Notes: generated from the letters alone by a model not told the origin. Shown: positions 1 to 9,247, counted from the first letter of the stretch. The stretch is 64,000 bases of DNA from Pseudomonas subflava (GCF_023823685.1 NZ_JAMXBF010000007.1:214608-278607), one strand, 5' to 3'. Numbers and translations are program-made.

Positions 1-248
1 TCGCTCGGCAGGCGACCGAAGCGGCGCTGGTAGCGCTCGGCCACGGCCGGCTGATCGCACAGGGTGCGGATGTGGTCCCACTTGCCCATGCCCATCGGGC
101 CGCGTGCCTCGTCCAGGCTCAGCTCGATATCGAACTGGGCAAAGGCCTCGACGAAGATCCGCGTCGGCGCAAAGGAGCCGAAGTCGACCACGGTGCCGGC
201 CCAGTCGAGGATGGCGGCTTGCAGGCGGTCGGGGTGCTGGTAGCGCAT
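1..248 (-). CDS. phnX: Phosphonoacetaldehyde hydrolase (phosphonatase), partial, N-terminal part only
   Basis: The gene runs off the left edge; about 82 N-terminal residues are visible. They contain the HAD-family nucleophile motif DWAGT (Asp15) in the [10 protein letters not shown] form typical of PhnX, and GMGKWDHI with Lys56 at the place of the Schiff-base lysine that defines phosphonatases. The enzyme splits phosphonoacetaldehyde into acetaldehyde and phosphate, the second step of 2-aminoethylphosphonate (AEP) breakdown, in the cytoplasm. The ATG at 248 follows a GGAGAA ribosome site and lies 18 nt after the transporter permease, so it belongs to the same operon. The transaminase PhnW would be expected beyond the edge. 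Confidence 0.93.
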   Translation of the reverse strand, partial: MRYQHPDRLQAAILDWAGTVVDFGSFAPTRIFVEAFAQFDIELSLDEARGPMGMGKWDHIRTLCDQPAVAERYQRRFGRLPS

Positions 249-266
249 GAATGTTCTCCGAAAAGG

Positions 267-1979
267 TTAGTGACCAGGCGCTGCGCGCCAGGCCTGGGAG
301 CGGCGCAGCAAGCCGCGCGAGGCCCCGGCCAGCAGCAGCGAGACGGCGGCGGACGTGAGCAGGATCAGAGTGGACATGGCGGCGGCGCCGCCGACGTTGC
401 CGGCGTCGTCCATGTTCAGCACGGCGATGGCGGCCAGCAGGCTGTCCGGGCTGTAGAGGAAGATCACCGCCGACACCGTGGTCATCGCCGAGACGAACAG
501 GTAGCGGACGATGTCGAGCAGCGCCGGCAGGCAGATCGGCAGGGTCACGCGGAAGAAGTGGCGCAGCAGCGGCACCTTCAGCGACAGCGCGGCGGCCTCG
601 AACTCGCCATCGAGCTGGCGCAGGGCGGCGCTAGCGGTCATCTGCGCAGTGGTCAGGAAGTGCGCCACGGTACAGATCACCAGCAGGGTGACGCTGCCGT
701 ACAGGCCGTGCAGCGGGTTGGCCGGCAGGTTGAAGAAGAATACGTAGCCGAGGCCGAGGACCAGGCCGGGCACCGCCATGGGAATGAAGCACAGCAGGCG
801 CAGCAGTTGGGTCAGCGGGCTCTGCCGGGTCTTCTCCAGCAGGTAGCTGCCGAGGAAGATCAGCACGCCGCCGAACAGCGCGCAGCAGGTCGCCAGCAGC
901 AGGCTGTTGCGGTAGGCCAGCCAGCCGCCGGGCAGCTCGGAGAAGGCGTAGTTGTGCAGCGACAGCGATAGGTCGTAGGGCCAGAACTTGACCAGCGACG
1001 AGTACACCGCCATGCCGAACACGCCGAGCAGGCAGGCGCTGACCAGCAGCACCAGCAGCAGGAAGGCGCCATCGCGGCCACGACTGGGCTGCGGGTGGTA
1101 GACCTGGGCGCGGCCGCCCATGGCGTCGCGCTGGCGGCGGCGCAGCCAGAGGTCGACGGCAAAGCTGAGCAGCGCCGGCAACAGCAGGAACAGGCCGATC
1201 AGCGCGCCGCGGCCGAACTGCTGCTGGCCGACCACCGCCTTGTAGGCCTCCAGCGACAGCACCTGGTAATCGCCACCCACCACCACCGGCACGCCGAAGT
1301 CGGTGACGCACAGGGTGAAGACCAGGCAGGCGGCGGCAAACAAGCCCTGGCGGCTGCCCGGCCAGGTGATGCTGCGGAACGCGCGCCAGGGTGAGGCGCC
1401 CATGCTCGAGGCGGCGTCGAACAGCCGCGCATCGGCCAGGGCCAGGGCGCTGAGCAGCACCATCAGCGCGTGAGGGAAGGTGTAGATGACCTGGCCGAGG
1501 ACGATGCCCCAGAAACCGTAGATGTTGTCCGGGATGAAGTCGCGCAGCACGCCCTGGTTGCCGAACAGGTAGATCAGCGCGATGCCCGGCAGCATCGACG
1601 GCGCCAGCAGCGGCAGCAGCGAGATGCCGCGCCACAGGCCCTTGCCCGGCACGCAGGTACGCTGCAGGGCATAGGCGAAGGCGTAGGCCAGCGGCACCAC
1701 GATCAGCACCACGGCCAGGGCGCTCTTCAGGCTGTTGCCGAGCAGCCAGCGGAAGTTGGCGCTGGCCACCAGCTCGCTCGCCGCGGCCAGCCCGCCGCCC
1801 TGCCCCGGATCGCCGGCCAGGCCGCGCCAGAGCATGGCCGTGAGCGGCAGCAGCACGCCGAGCAGCAGCAGCGCCAGCAACAGCCACTGGCCGCCCTGCA
1901 CGAACAGGCGGTCGGCCAGGTCCGCCGGCCAGCGCCGGACGAGCGTCCGGGGCTTGTGCAGAATCGCGACCTGTTGCAT
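267..1979 (-). CDS. 2-aminoethylphosphonate-type ABC transporter permease (fused two-domain)
   Basis: This 570-residue inner-membrane protein has about twelve hydrophobic segments arranged as two homologous halves. Each half carries an EAA-type loop for contact with the ATPase: SSMGASPWRAFRSITWPG near residue 190 and LSLKVPLLRHFFRVTLP near 475. The fused-dimer layout is that of the iron/thiamine/AEP permease group. Its ATG overlaps the stop of the ATPase gene (TGATG, one shared base), which indicates translational coupling, and phnX follows directly. The phosphonate substrate is inferred from phnX, not from the permease itself. No periplasmic binding protein is encoded in the window. Confidence 0.87.
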   Translation of the reverse strand: MQQVAILHKPRTLVRRWPADLADRLFVQGGQWLLLALLLLGVLLPLTAMLWRGLAGDPGQGGGLAAASELVASANFRWLLGNSLKSALAVVLIVVPLAYAFAYALQRTCVPGKGLWRGISLLPLLAPSMLPGIALIYLFGNQGVLRDFIPDNIYGFWGIVLGQVIYTFPHALMVLLSALALADARLFDAASSMGASPWRAFRSITWPGSRQGLFAAACLVFTLCVTDFGVPVVVGGDYQVLSLEAYKAVVGQQQFGRGALIGLFLLLPALLSFAVDLWLRRRQRDAMGGRAQVYHPQPSRGRDGAFLLLVLLVSACLLGVFGMAVYSSLVKFWPYDLSLSLHNYAFSELPGGWLAYRNSLLLATCCALFGGVLIFLGSYLLEKTRQSPLTQLLRLLCFIPMAVPGLVLGLGYVFFFNLPANPLHGLYGSVTLLVICTVAHFLTTAQMTASAALRQLDGEFEAAALSLKVPLLRHFFRVTLPICLPALLDIVRYLFVSAMTTVSAVIFLYSPDSLLAAIAVLNMDDAGNVGGAAAMSTLILLTSAAVSLLLAGASRGLLRRSQAWRAAPGH

Positions 1980-3031
1980 CAGGCGAACACCTGCAGGCTG
2001 CGCGGCGGCAGTGCCACCCAGATCTCGGCGCCACTCAGGCGCGGCATGGACTCGGGCGCCAGCTCGGCGAGCAGGGCATGGCCCGGCAGCGCGTCCAGCT
2101 CGAAGCTCAGACGGCAGCGGTTGCCGAGGAAGGTGATCTCGCGCATCTGCGCCGGGAACAGGTTGTCCTCGTGCACCGGCGGGTTGATCACCACCGCCTC
2201 GGGACGGCAGAACAGGCGGCCGCGCTCGGCGTGGCCGGCACCCCGCTGAGCGCTGTGCAGGCGCAGGCTGAGGTCGCCGACGCGGGCGTGCTCGCCGTCA
2301 CGCTCGAACGGCAGCCAGTTGCCCTGGCCGACGAACTCGGCGACGAAAGGCGTGGCCGGCGCGCGGTAGATGTCCTGGGGCGAGGCGTACTGCTCGACGC
2401 GGCCGTGGTTCATCACGGCGATGCGGTCGGCCATCAGCATGGCCTCGTCCTGGTTGTGGGTGACCATCAGGGTGGTGATGCCGAGCTGGCGCTGCAGGGC
2501 GCGCAGCTCGCCGCACAGATGCTCGCGCACGCGGGCATCGAGGGCCGACATCGGCTCGTCGAGCAGCAGCAGTGACGGGCTCGGCGCCAGGGCGCGGGCC
2601 AGCGCCACGCGCTGCTGCTGGCCGCCGGATAGCTGCGCCGGGTACTTCTGCTCGCTGCCGGTCAGGCCGACCAGCTCGAGCATCTCGTTGACCCGTGCGC
2701 GGATCGCATCGCGGCCCTGGCCGGCCAGGCCGTAGGCGACGTTCTGCGCCACCGTGAGGTTGGGGAACAGCGCGTAGGACTGGAACAGGATGCCGTAGTC
2801 GCGCGCTTGCGGCGGCAGCTCGGAGACGTCACGTCCGGCGAAGCGGATGGCGCCGCCGTCCTGGCGTTCCAGGCCGGCGATGCAGCGCAGCAGGGTGGTC
2901 TTGCCGCAGCCGGACGGGCCGAGCAGGCAGACCAGCTCGCCGGCAGCGATGTCCAGCGATACGCCGTCCAGCGCCTTGAAGGCGCCGAAGCCCTTGTGGA
3001 TATCGCGCAGCTGCAGGTCGACGGTGGCCAT
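1979..3031 (-). CDS. ABC transporter ATP-binding protein, probable 2-aminoethylphosphonate importer
   Basis: The 350-residue ATPase has Walker [10 protein letters not shown] (38-46), Q-loop Gln84, signature LSGGQ (134-138), Walker B LLLLDE (154-159) and switch His192, followed from about residue 270 by a TOBE-like C-terminal domain as in PotA/FbpC/PhnT importers. It energises the permease encoded immediately downstream. The ATG at 3031 has GAGG eight bases upstream. It is the first gene of the transporter operon; upstream lies an inverted repeat and the 3' end of a LysR gene. Family is certain; substrate rests on the linkage to phnX. Confidence 0.88.
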   Translation of the reverse strand: MATVDLQLRDIHKGFGAFKALDGVSLDIAAGELVCLLGPSGCGKTTLLRCIAGLERQDGGAIRFAGRDVSELPPQARDYGILFQSYALFPNLTVAQNVAYGLAGQGRDAIRARVNEMLELVGLTGSEQKYPAQLSGGQQQRVALARALAPSPSLLLLDEPMSALDARVREHLCGELRALQRQLGITTLMVTHNQDEAMLMADRIAVMNHGRVEQYASPQDIYRAPATPFVAEFVGQGNWLPFERDGEHARVGDLSLRLHSAQRGAGHAERGRLFCRPEAVVINPPVHEDNLFPAQMREITFLGNRCRLSFELDALPGHALLAELAPESMPRLSGAEIWVALPPRSLQVFA

Positions 3032-3136
3032 GGCGGAACCTCGTTGTGAATCGAACGAGGCTCATGCTGGGCGCGCAGTGCTAAGGCTTTATGGCAGTTG
3101 GGCAAAAGCTGCCGATAGTGGTATCGGCGGATTTGT

Positions 3137-3217
3137 GTAGGGTGGACAACGCCGCTGGCGGCTTGCCCACCGAGAGCGACGCAATGGTGGGCAACGCTAC
3201 GCGGTTGCCCACCCTAC
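3137..3217. repeat. GTAGGGTG-headed inverted repeat overlapping the LysR stop codon
   Basis: The two ends are imperfect inverted copies: GTAGGGTGGACAACGCC on the left and GCGGTTGCCCACCCTAC on the right. Two further GTGGGCAA/TTGCCCAC blocks lie inside. The TAG in the right arm (3214-3216 as CTA on the plus strand) is the stop codon of the LysR gene. The element fills most of the space before the ABC ATPase gene and resembles intergenic palindromic repeats of Pseudomonas. There is no T-run that would make it a standard terminator. Confidence 0.75.
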
Positions 3218-4074
3218 TCGGTGCTTTCCCGCGCCAGGGCCAGGAAGGCCGCCGGCAGGCGCGCGGCGCGGCGCTCCTTGAGGCAGTAGAGGTATTCCGG
3301 GATCAGCGGCGCGTCGTCCAGCTCGATCACCCGCAGCTCGGGGTTGTCCGGCACTTCGTGGCGGGCGATCACGCTGATGCCGATGTTGCGCAACACCGCC
3401 TCACGGATCGATTCGCGGCTGCCGATCTCCAGCACCGCGCCGGGTGCGGCGCCGGCGTCGCGCAACATCTGTTCGGTGAGCAGGCGCGTGGTGGAGCCGG
3501 CCTCGCGCACCAGCAGGCAGTGGCCGGCCAGCGCCGAGGCGTGCAGGCGCTTGTGCGCGGCCAGCGGATGGCAGCGGTGCACGGCCAGCACCAGCGGGTC
3601 CTGGCCCAGCACCAGGCGGGTGAAGCGCGCGTCCTGCTCCAGCTGCGAGGAGGCGGCGAGGTCGACGCGATACTCCTCCAGCGCCTCGATCACCTGCTGC
3701 GAGTTGCCGATCTCCAGGGTCACTTGGATCTGCGGCAGGCGCTCGCGGAAGCGTTTGACCAGATCGAGCACGTAGTAGGGCGCGGTGGCGGCGATACGCA
3801 GGCTGCCCTGCAGCTGGCCGCAGTTGCGCAGGAAGAACTCGATGTCGGCTTCCTGCTGCAGCAGCCGCTGCACCATCGGCAGCAGGCGCGCGCCCTCCTC
3901 GCTCAAGGTCAGGCGGCGGCCGCCACGGTAGAACAGCTCGACGCCGTACTGCGCCTCGAGGTTGCGGATCTGCGTGGTGACCGTCGGCTGGCTGAGGCCG
4001 AGCTTCTTCGCCGCCTGGGTGATGCTGCCCAGGCGGGCGACCATGTGAAAGGCCTTGAGCTCGGCCGCCAGCAT
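3214..4074 (-). CDS. LysR-family transcriptional regulator, candidate phosphonate-use regulator
   Basis: The 286-residue protein starts with a winged helix-turn-helix (residues about 1-60, SITQAAKKLGLSQPTVTTQIRNLE) followed by a periplasmic-binding-like effector domain (about 90-280). It starts 3 nt after the thyA stop, so it may be read from the lgt-thyA transcript, and it lies upstream of the AEP transporter/phnX genes in the same direction. That position suggests it controls them, but this is inference. Its C-terminus is set by a stop codon supplied by an inverted repeat, and the protein is slightly shorter than many LysR proteins (290-310), so its natural end may have been altered. Confidence 0.85.
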   Translation of the reverse strand: MLAAELKAFHMVARLGSITQAAKKLGLSQPTVTTQIRNLEAQYGVELFYRGGRRLTLSEEGARLLPMVQRLLQQEADIEFFLRNCGQLQGSLRIAATAPYYVLDLVKRFRERLPQIQVTLEIGNSQQVIEALEEYRVDLAASSQLEQDARFTRLVLGQDPLVLAVHRCHPLAAHKRLHASALAGHCLLVREAGSTTRLLTEQMLRDAGAAPGAVLEIGSRESIREAVLRNIGISVIARHEVPDNPELRVIELDDAPLIPEYLYCLKERRAARLPAAFLALARESTE

Positions 4075-4077
4075 GGC

Positions 4078-4872
4078 TTACACCGCGACCGGCGCGGCGA
4101 TGTGCGGGTGGGCCTGGTAGTTCTGCAGCTCGAAGTCCTCGAACCTGAAGGCGAACAGGTCCTTCACCTCGGGGTTGAGCTTCATGGTCGGCAGCGGCAG
4201 CGGCTCGCGGGTCAGCTGCAGGTCGGTCTGCTCGATGTGGTTGGCGTACAGGTGGCAGTCGCCGCCGGTCCACACGAAGTCACCGGGCGCAAGATCGCAG
4301 ACCTGGGCGATCATCAGCGTCAGCAGGGCGTAGCTGGCGATGTTGAAGGGCACGCCGAGGAAGATGTCGGCCGAGCGCTGGTACAGCTGACAGCTCAGGC
4401 GGCCGTCGGCGACGTAGAACTGGAACATGGTGTGGCACGGCGGCAGGGCCATCTCGTCGACCAGCGCCGGGTTCCAGGCGGAGACGATCAGGCGGCGCGA
4501 GTCCGGATTCTTCCTGATCATCGCGATCAGCTTGCTGATCTGGTCGATCGACTCGCCGTTCGGCGCCGGCCAGCTGCGCCACTGGTAACCGTACACCGGG
4601 CCGAGGTCGCCGTTCTCGTCGGCCCACTCGTCCCAGATGCGTACGCCGTTGTCCTTCAGGTACTTGATGTTGGTATCGCCCTGGAGGAACCACAGCAGCT
4701 CGTGAATGATGGACTTCAGGTGGCACTTCTTGGTGGTCACCAGCGGGAAGCCGTCGGCCAGGTTGAAGCGCATCTGGTGGCCGAACACCGAGTAGGTGCC
4801 GGTGCCGGTGCGGTCGCTCTTGAAGGTGCCGGTCTCGCGCACCAGGCGCATCAGGTCGAGGTACTGTTTCAT
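4078..4872 (-). CDS. thyA: Thymidylate synthase
   Basis: The 264-residue protein has exactly the length of E. coli ThyA. It carries catalytic Cys146 in [10 protein letters not shown], the phosphate-binding arginines near 21 and 126-127, and [12 protein letters not shown] with the dUMP-binding Asn. It makes dTMP from dUMP with methylenetetrahydrofolate in the cytoplasm. I chose the ATG at 4872 (MKQYLDLM), which overlaps the lgt stop codon (ATGA); an upstream in-frame extension to 4950 would lie inside lgt and has no ThyA homology. The lgt-thyA pairing is common in proteobacteria. Confidence 0.98.
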   Translation of the reverse strand: MKQYLDLMRLVRETGTFKSDRTGTGTYSVFGHQMRFNLADGFPLVTTKKCHLKSIIHELLWFLQGDTNIKYLKDNGVRIWDEWADENGDLGPVYGYQWRSWPAPNGESIDQISKLIAMIRKNPDSRRLIVSAWNPALVDEMALPPCHTMFQFYVADGRLSCQLYQRSADIFLGVPFNIASYALLTLMIAQVCDLAPGDFVWTGGDCHLYANHIEQTDLQLTREPLPLPTMKLNPEVKDLFAFRFEDFELQNYQAHPHIAAPVAV

Positions 4873-5669
4873 AGCGCGGCTCCTTGGGCGGCTTCGCGGC
4901 GGTAGGCCCAGATCATAAGGCCGAGGCCGCCGAGAATCATCGGCACGCACAGCACCTGGCCCATGGTCAGCCAGCCGCCGGCGAGATAGCCGAGCTGGGC
5001 GTCCGGCACGCGGACGAATTCGACGATGAAGCGGAAGATGCCGTAGCAGACGGCGAACAGGCCGGACACCGCCATGGTCGGGCGCGGCTTGCGCGAGTAG
5101 GCCCAGAGGATCAGGAACAGGGCCACGCCTTCAAGGGCGAACTGGTACAGCTGCGACGGATGGCGCGGGTCCGGCCCGCCATTGGGGAAGACCATGGCCC
5201 AGGGCACGTCGGTGACCTTGCCCCAAAGCTCGGCGTTGATGAAGTTGCCGATGCGCCCGGCGCCCAAACCGATCGGAACGAGCGGGGCGATGAAGTCCAT
5301 CAGTTCGAAGAAGCTCTTGCCGTTGCGCTTGCCGAACCACCAGGTGGCCAGCATCACGCCGATCAGCCCGCCGTGGAACGACATGCCCCCTTCCCAGACG
5401 CGGACGATCTTCAGCGGCTCGGCGATGTAGGCGGACAGGTCGTAGAACAGCACGTAGCCCAGGCGACCGCCGAGAATTACGCCCATGGCTACCCAGAACA
5501 CCAGGTCGGAGAGCTTCTCCTTGCTCCAGCTCGGGTCGAACTGCTTCAGGCGGCGCGACGCCAGCAGCCAGGCGCCGCCGATGCCGATCAGGTACATCAG
5601 GCCGTACCAGTGGATCTTCAGCGGGCCCAGGGCGATGGCCACCGGGTCGATCTGCGGATAGGGCAGCAT
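4869..5669 (-). CDS. lgt: Prolipoprotein diacylglyceryl transferase
   Basis: This 266-residue integral membrane enzyme transfers diacylglycerol from phosphatidylglycerol to the lipobox cysteine of prolipoproteins, the first lipoprotein maturation step. The Lgt signature [13 protein letters not shown] lies at 138-150 with the essential Arg139, and the conserved HGG with His99 is present. Around seven membrane segments are visible. It overlaps thyA by four bases and follows the TauE-like gene by 9 nt, so the three likely form an operon. One substrate in this window would be the LptM lipoprotein at 44295. Confidence 0.97.
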   Translation of the reverse strand: MLPYPQIDPVAIALGPLKIHWYGLMYLIGIGGAWLLASRRLKQFDPSWSKEKLSDLVFWVAMGVILGGRLGYVLFYDLSAYIAEPLKIVRVWEGGMSFHGGLIGVMLATWWFGKRNGKSFFELMDFIAPLVPIGLGAGRIGNFINAELWGKVTDVPWAMVFPNGGPDPRHPSQLYQFALEGVALFLILWAYSRKPRPTMAVSGLFAVCYGIFRFIVEFVRVPDAQLGYLAGGWLTMGQVLCVPMILGGLGLMIWAYRREAAQGAAL

Positions 5670-5678
5670 TGCAACTCC

Positions 5679-6461
5679 TTAGATGAGGAAGCTCACGCCC
5701 ACGCACAGCAACAGCAGGGCGAACAGGCGTTTCAGTACATGGGCCGGCAGGCGATGCGCCAGGCGCGCGCCGATGCGGGCGAAGAACATGCTGGTGATGG
5801 CGATGCCGGCCAGCGCCGGCAGGTACACGAAGCCCAGGCTCCAGGCCGGCAGGTGCGCCTCGTTCCAGCCCAGGACCATGAAGCTCAGGGTACTGGCCAG
5901 GGCGATGGGCAGGCCGCACGCCGAGGAGGTCGCCACCGCCTGCTGCATGGGCACGCTGCGCCAGGTCAGGAACGGCACGGTCAGCGAACCGCCGCCGATG
6001 CCGAAGATCGCCGAGGCCCAGCCGATCACCGCGCCGGCGCCGGTCAGCCCGGGCTTGCCTGGGACCGCGCGACTGGCCTTGGGTTTCAGGCCCAGGCCCA
6101 TCTGGATGGCGATGACGATGGCGAACACGCCGATGATCTTCTGCAGCATCGGCCCCTGAATGGCCGCCGCGGTGAGCGAGCCGAGGGCGGCGCCGAGCAG
6201 GATGCCGAGGCTCATCCAGGCGAACACCGGCCACAGCACGGCGCCCTTGCGCTGGTGCTCGAGCACCGAGTTGACCGAGGTGAAGATGATGGTGGCCAGC
6301 GAGGTGCCCACGGCCAGGTGGGTCAGCACGGCCGGGTCGAAGCCCTGGGCGGTGAAGCTGAACACCAGCACCGGCACGATGATGATGCCGCCGCCGACGC
6401 CGAACAGCCCGGCCAGCACCCCGGCCGCCGCGCCGAGCAGCAGATAGAGCAGGAATTCCAT
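5679..6461 (-). CDS. TauE/SafE-family sulfite/anion exporter-like membrane protein
   Basis: The 260-residue protein has about eight membrane segments and two internally repeated GVGGG/GIGGG loops (GLFGVGGGIIIVP near residue 20 and FGIGGGSLTVPFL near 155), the hallmark of the TauE/SafE (DUF81) family. Members move small organic or inorganic anions across the inner membrane; the substrate here is unknown. The start at 6461 (MEFLLYLLLGAA) begins directly at the first membrane helix. It is the first gene of a probable TauE-lgt-thyA-LysR transcript. Confidence 0.9.
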   Translation of the reverse strand: MEFLLYLLLGAAAGVLAGLFGVGGGIIIVPVLVFSFTAQGFDPAVLTHLAVGTSLATIIFTSVNSVLEHQRKGAVLWPVFAWMSLGILLGAALGSLTAAAIQGPMLQKIIGVFAIVIAIQMGLGLKPKASRAVPGKPGLTGAGAVIGWASAIFGIGGGSLTVPFLTWRSVPMQQAVATSSACGLPIALASTLSFMVLGWNEAHLPAWSLGFVYLPALAGIAITSMFFARIGARLAHRLPAHVLKRLFALLLLCVGVSFLI

Positions 6462-6573
6462 GCGCAACCCCCGAAAACGAAGCGGCATGGTAACGGAAGG
6501 GCCCCGCGCCCTCCAGCCGAGGCGATGGATGCCCACGGCTGTTAGACTCCGGGCAGCCGACAGAGGAGGTGGT

Positions 6574-7332
6574 ATGTGCCTGATCGTGTTCGCCTGGCGC
6601 CCCGGACACCCGCAGCCGCTGGTGCTGGCCGCCAACCGTGACGAGTTCTACGACCGCGCCAGCCTGCCGCTGGCCGAATGGGAGGATGCCCCCGGGCTGC
6701 ATGCGGGGCGCGACCTGCGGGCCGGCGGCACCTGGCTGGGGGTGACGGCCGACGGCCGCTTCGCCGCCCTGACCAATATCCGCGACCCGCGCCAGCCGCG
6801 CGGCGCTCGCTCACGGGGCGAGCTGCCCGAAGGCTTTCTGCGCGGCGACGCCGACGCCGAGGCCTTTCTCGCCGACCTGGCCCGGCGCAGCGACGACTAC
6901 AGCGGCTTCAACCTGCTGCTCGGCGATCGCCACGCGCTGTACTACTTCAATTCCGAGGAGGGCCTGGCGCGGCGCCTGGAGCCAGGCGTCTACGGCCTGT
7001 CCAACGCCCGGCTCGACACGCCCTGGCCCAAGGTCCGGCGCGCCACCGACGCCCTCACCCGCACCCTCGACGATCCGCAGCCGCAGCACCTGCTGGCCCT
7101 GCTCGGCGACCGCCAGCAGCCGCCGCGCGAACAGCTGCCGAATACCGGCGTCGGCCTGGACTGGGAGATGTTGCTGGCCACCGTGTTCATCGTCGGCCCC
7201 GGCTACGGCACCCGAGCCAGCAGCGCCCTGACCCTGAACGCCGAGGGCGGGCTGCGCCTGGTGGAGCGCAGCTTCGACAGCCAGGGCGAGGTCGCGGGCG
7301 AGGTCGATCTGCGGCTGGAACCGCAGCAGTAG
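6574..7332 (+). CDS. NRDE (TANGO2-like) family protein
   Basis: The 252-residue protein begins MCLIVFAW and has the name-giving NRDE motif at residues 21-24 (AANRDEFYDR), then GGTWLGV and LTNIRDP blocks characteristic of the NRDE/TANGO2 family. The N-terminal Met-Cys is reminiscent of Ntn hydrolases, whose nucleophile becomes N-terminal after Met removal; a link to haem trafficking has been proposed for TANGO2 relatives. The start has an excellent GAGGAGGT ribosome site. It is transcribed divergently from the TauE gene. The biochemical function is not known with certainty. Confidence 0.9.
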   Translation: MCLIVFAWRPGHPQPLVLAANRDEFYDRASLPLAEWEDAPGLHAGRDLRAGGTWLGVTADGRFAALTNIRDPRQPRGARSRGELPEGFLRGDADAEAFLADLARRSDDYSGFNLLLGDRHALYYFNSEEGLARRLEPGVYGLSNARLDTPWPKVRRATDALTRTLDDPQPQHLLALLGDRQQPPREQLPNTGVGLDWEMLLATVFIVGPGYGTRASSALTLNAEGGLRLVERSFDSQGEVAGEVDLRLEPQQ

Positions 7333-7485
7333 ATTTACGACCTTCGAAGCCAACGCCAGGCCGCAACGCCCAGCCGTGGTGGCCCGGTGGACGAGCGCCA
7401 GCGCATCGAAGGGGCGAAAGCGGCAAACCGGCACGCCGCGCCCGTTTCAACGCGACACGGCCGGCGCTCAGGCCATCGGAGTCTC

Positions 7486-8052
7486 TCAGTTCCGCCAGTC
7501 GCAGAAACAGCCCACCGCCAGGTTGCTGTCCGCCCGCACCGGCCGGCCTGCCACCAGGGCCTCGAGGATCGGCTCGATGAAGCTGTTGGCCGAGGTGCAC
7601 ACGGCGCCCTCGCTGTAAGGGCCGAAGTAGGCCAGTTCGCCGCGCTGATCCCAGATCGCCACCGCCGGGCTGGCCGGCAGGCCCTCGCTGCCGGGCAGCG
7701 ACTCCAGCGGTTGCAGCGCCGCCAGGTTGGCCGGCAGACGACCTTGGCTGCCGGCCTTGCGCACCGCATAGAACTGCACGCCGCGCGCAGCGAACTGCTG
7801 CACCAGCTCGCCGAGGTGCTGCTGATTGCGGACGTTGCACGGGCAGGCCGGGTCCCAGAAGTGCACCAGGCGAATCGGACCCGGCCCGGCCAGGTCCGCC
7901 GGCAGGCGCAGCTGGCTGCCCATGAACAGCTCGGTGCGCTCCTCGAAGGGGCGGATGTAGCGGGACTGGAACCACTGGTAGGCGACCAGCATGGCGCCCA
8001 GCCAGAGGGCGGCGGCGAGGCTGACGAGCAGGAATTTGCGGCGGGAGGACAT
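7486..8052 (-). CDS. Membrane-anchored thioredoxin-fold protein (DUF6436-like)
   Basis: The 188-residue protein has one N-terminal membrane segment (LLVSLAAALWLGAMLVAYQWF, written here as residues 8-28) and a periplasmic thioredoxin-like domain. VHFWDPACPCNV around residues 68-79 puts a CPC motif where thioredoxins have CxxC, and AIWDQRGELAYFGPY resembles the cis-Pro/beta-hairpin part. Another CFCDW lies near the C-terminus. A periplasmic redox role is plausible, but the single-residue spacing of the cysteines is atypical. It converges on the NRDE gene across a 153 bp spacer in which I see no clear element. Confidence 0.75.
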   Translation of the reverse strand: MSSRRKFLLVSLAAALWLGAMLVAYQWFQSRYIRPFEERTELFMGSQLRLPADLAGPGPIRLVHFWDPACPCNVRNQQHLGELVQQFAARGVQFYAVRKAGSQGRLPANLAALQPLESLPGSEGLPASPAVAIWDQRGELAYFGPYSEGAVCTSANSFIEPILEALVAGRPVRADSNLAVGCFCDWRN

Positions 8053-8139
8053 GATCGCGGCACCGGGGAAAGGCCCGTAGCTTGCCACGCCGCGCCCGAC
8101 AGCAGAATATCGACGGCCTGTCCCGACCTCGAAGTTGCC

Positions 8140-9102
8140 ATGACCGCCATGCCCCAGACCGTGCCCCAGCCCTTCCAGCCCGAGCGTCTGCGCGCCGGCC
8201 TGCGACCCTTGGCCGCGGCCACCGGGCCGATGCCGGACGAGGTGCTGGCCTACCAGCGCTACTACGGCCTGGACCTGCCGCAGCACGGCGCCGTGCGCAG
8301 CCGCCTCGGGCGCTTTTCGTGCGACGGCCTGGATCTGGTCGCGCAGCTGTGGCTGCCGCCCGAGCCCAAGGCGACGCTGATCCTGCTGCACGGCTATTAC
8401 GACCACATGGGCCTGTACCGCCACGTGATCGACTGGGCCCTGGGCCTGAACCTCGCGGTGCTGGCCTGCGACCTGCCGGGCCACGGCCTGTCTGCCGGGG
8501 CGCGCGCCAGCATCGATGACTTCTCCGCCTACCAGCGCACCCTGCAGTGCCTGTTCGCCGAGGCCGCCAGCCTCGACCTGCCGCAGCCCTGGCATCTCTG
8601 CGGGCAGAGCACCGGTGGCGCCATCCTGCTGGACTTCCTGCTGCTCGGCGACAAACGCCCCGAGCCCGGCGCCACCATTCTCCTGGCGCCGCTGGTGCGG
8701 CCGCGCGCCTGGGGCCTGTCGCGGCTCAGCTACCACCTGATCGGGCCGTTCCGCTCGCAGATCCCGCGGCGCTTCTCGGAGAACTCCAGCGACGCCGAAT
8801 TCCTCGAGTTCCTGCGCAATCACGATCCGCTGCAGCCGCGCCATCTGCCGACCGCCTGGGTCGGCGCCCTGGCCCGGTGGATCCCGCGTCTCGAGAAGGC
8901 CCCGCCCAGCCCGCTGCGGCCGCTGGTGGTACAGGGCGAGCAGGACATGACGGTGGACTGGCGGCACAACCTGCGGGTGCTGCAGGGCAAGTTCGATCAG
9001 CCGGAGGTGCTGCGCATCCCCGGCGCCCGTCATCATCTTGCCAACGAGAGCGAGGGCGTGCGCCGCGAGTACTTCGCCTTCCTCACCGAGCGCCTGAGGT
9101 AA
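8140..9102 (+). CDS. Alpha/beta hydrolase, monoacylglycerol lipase-like
   Basis: The 320-residue enzyme shows a complete serine-hydrolase triad: nucleophile Ser157 in GQSTGG, Asp269 in VQGEQDMTV and His298/299 in GARHHLANE. The oxyanion-hole loop is LHGYYDHMG near residue 84. The DLPGHGLSAG block after strand 4 matches lysophospholipase/monoacylglycerol lipase proteins. The substrate cannot be read from sequence. The start at 8140 (MTAMPQ) was chosen because conservation-like composition begins there and the neighbouring divergent gene starts at 8052. It stands alone. Confidence 0.85.
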   Translation: MTAMPQTVPQPFQPERLRAGLRPLAAATGPMPDEVLAYQRYYGLDLPQHGAVRSRLGRFSCDGLDLVAQLWLPPEPKATLILLHGYYDHMGLYRHVIDWALGLNLAVLACDLPGHGLSAGARASIDDFSAYQRTLQCLFAEAASLDLPQPWHLCGQSTGGAILLDFLLLGDKRPEPGATILLAPLVRPRAWGLSRLSYHLIGPFRSQIPRRFSENSSDAEFLEFLRNHDPLQPRHLPTAWVGALARWIPRLEKAPPSPLRPLVVQGEQDMTVDWRHNLRVLQGKFDQPEVLRIPGARHHLANESEGVRREYFAFLTERLR

Positions 9103-9167
9103 CGCGCCACCCTGTGAGAGCGGCCTCGGCCGCGATACCGACGAGTGCCGCCCTCACCCATCAGCCA

Positions 9168-9188
9168 TAGCCCGGATGCAATCCGGGA
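9168..9188 (+). repeat. Single REP-like sequence (CCCGGATGCAATCCGGG core)
   Basis: TAGCCCGGATGCAATCCGGG, itself a partial palindrome, occurs once in the space between two convergent genes. The same core occurs as inverted pairs in the arrays at 17.3 kb and 63.1 kb. Next to it at 9196-9240 is a GC-rich stretch with a weak dyad (CACGAC...GTCGTG). Confidence 0.7.
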
Positions 9189-9247
9189 AACAAGCGACTC
9201 CGCCTCACGACCCGCCTCGCCTTGCTCGGCGCGGCTGAGTCGTGGCG

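Noticed and set aside
4078..4950. Longer thyA start at 4950
   Set aside because: The extra 26 codons lie inside lgt and have no ThyA similarity; the ATG overlapping the lgt stop gives the exact family length.
7335..7485. Coding remnant in the spacer between the NRDE and thioredoxin-like genes
   Set aside because: Open frames exist on both strands, but none has a start signal or recognisable similarity; GC-rich DNA gives such frames by chance.
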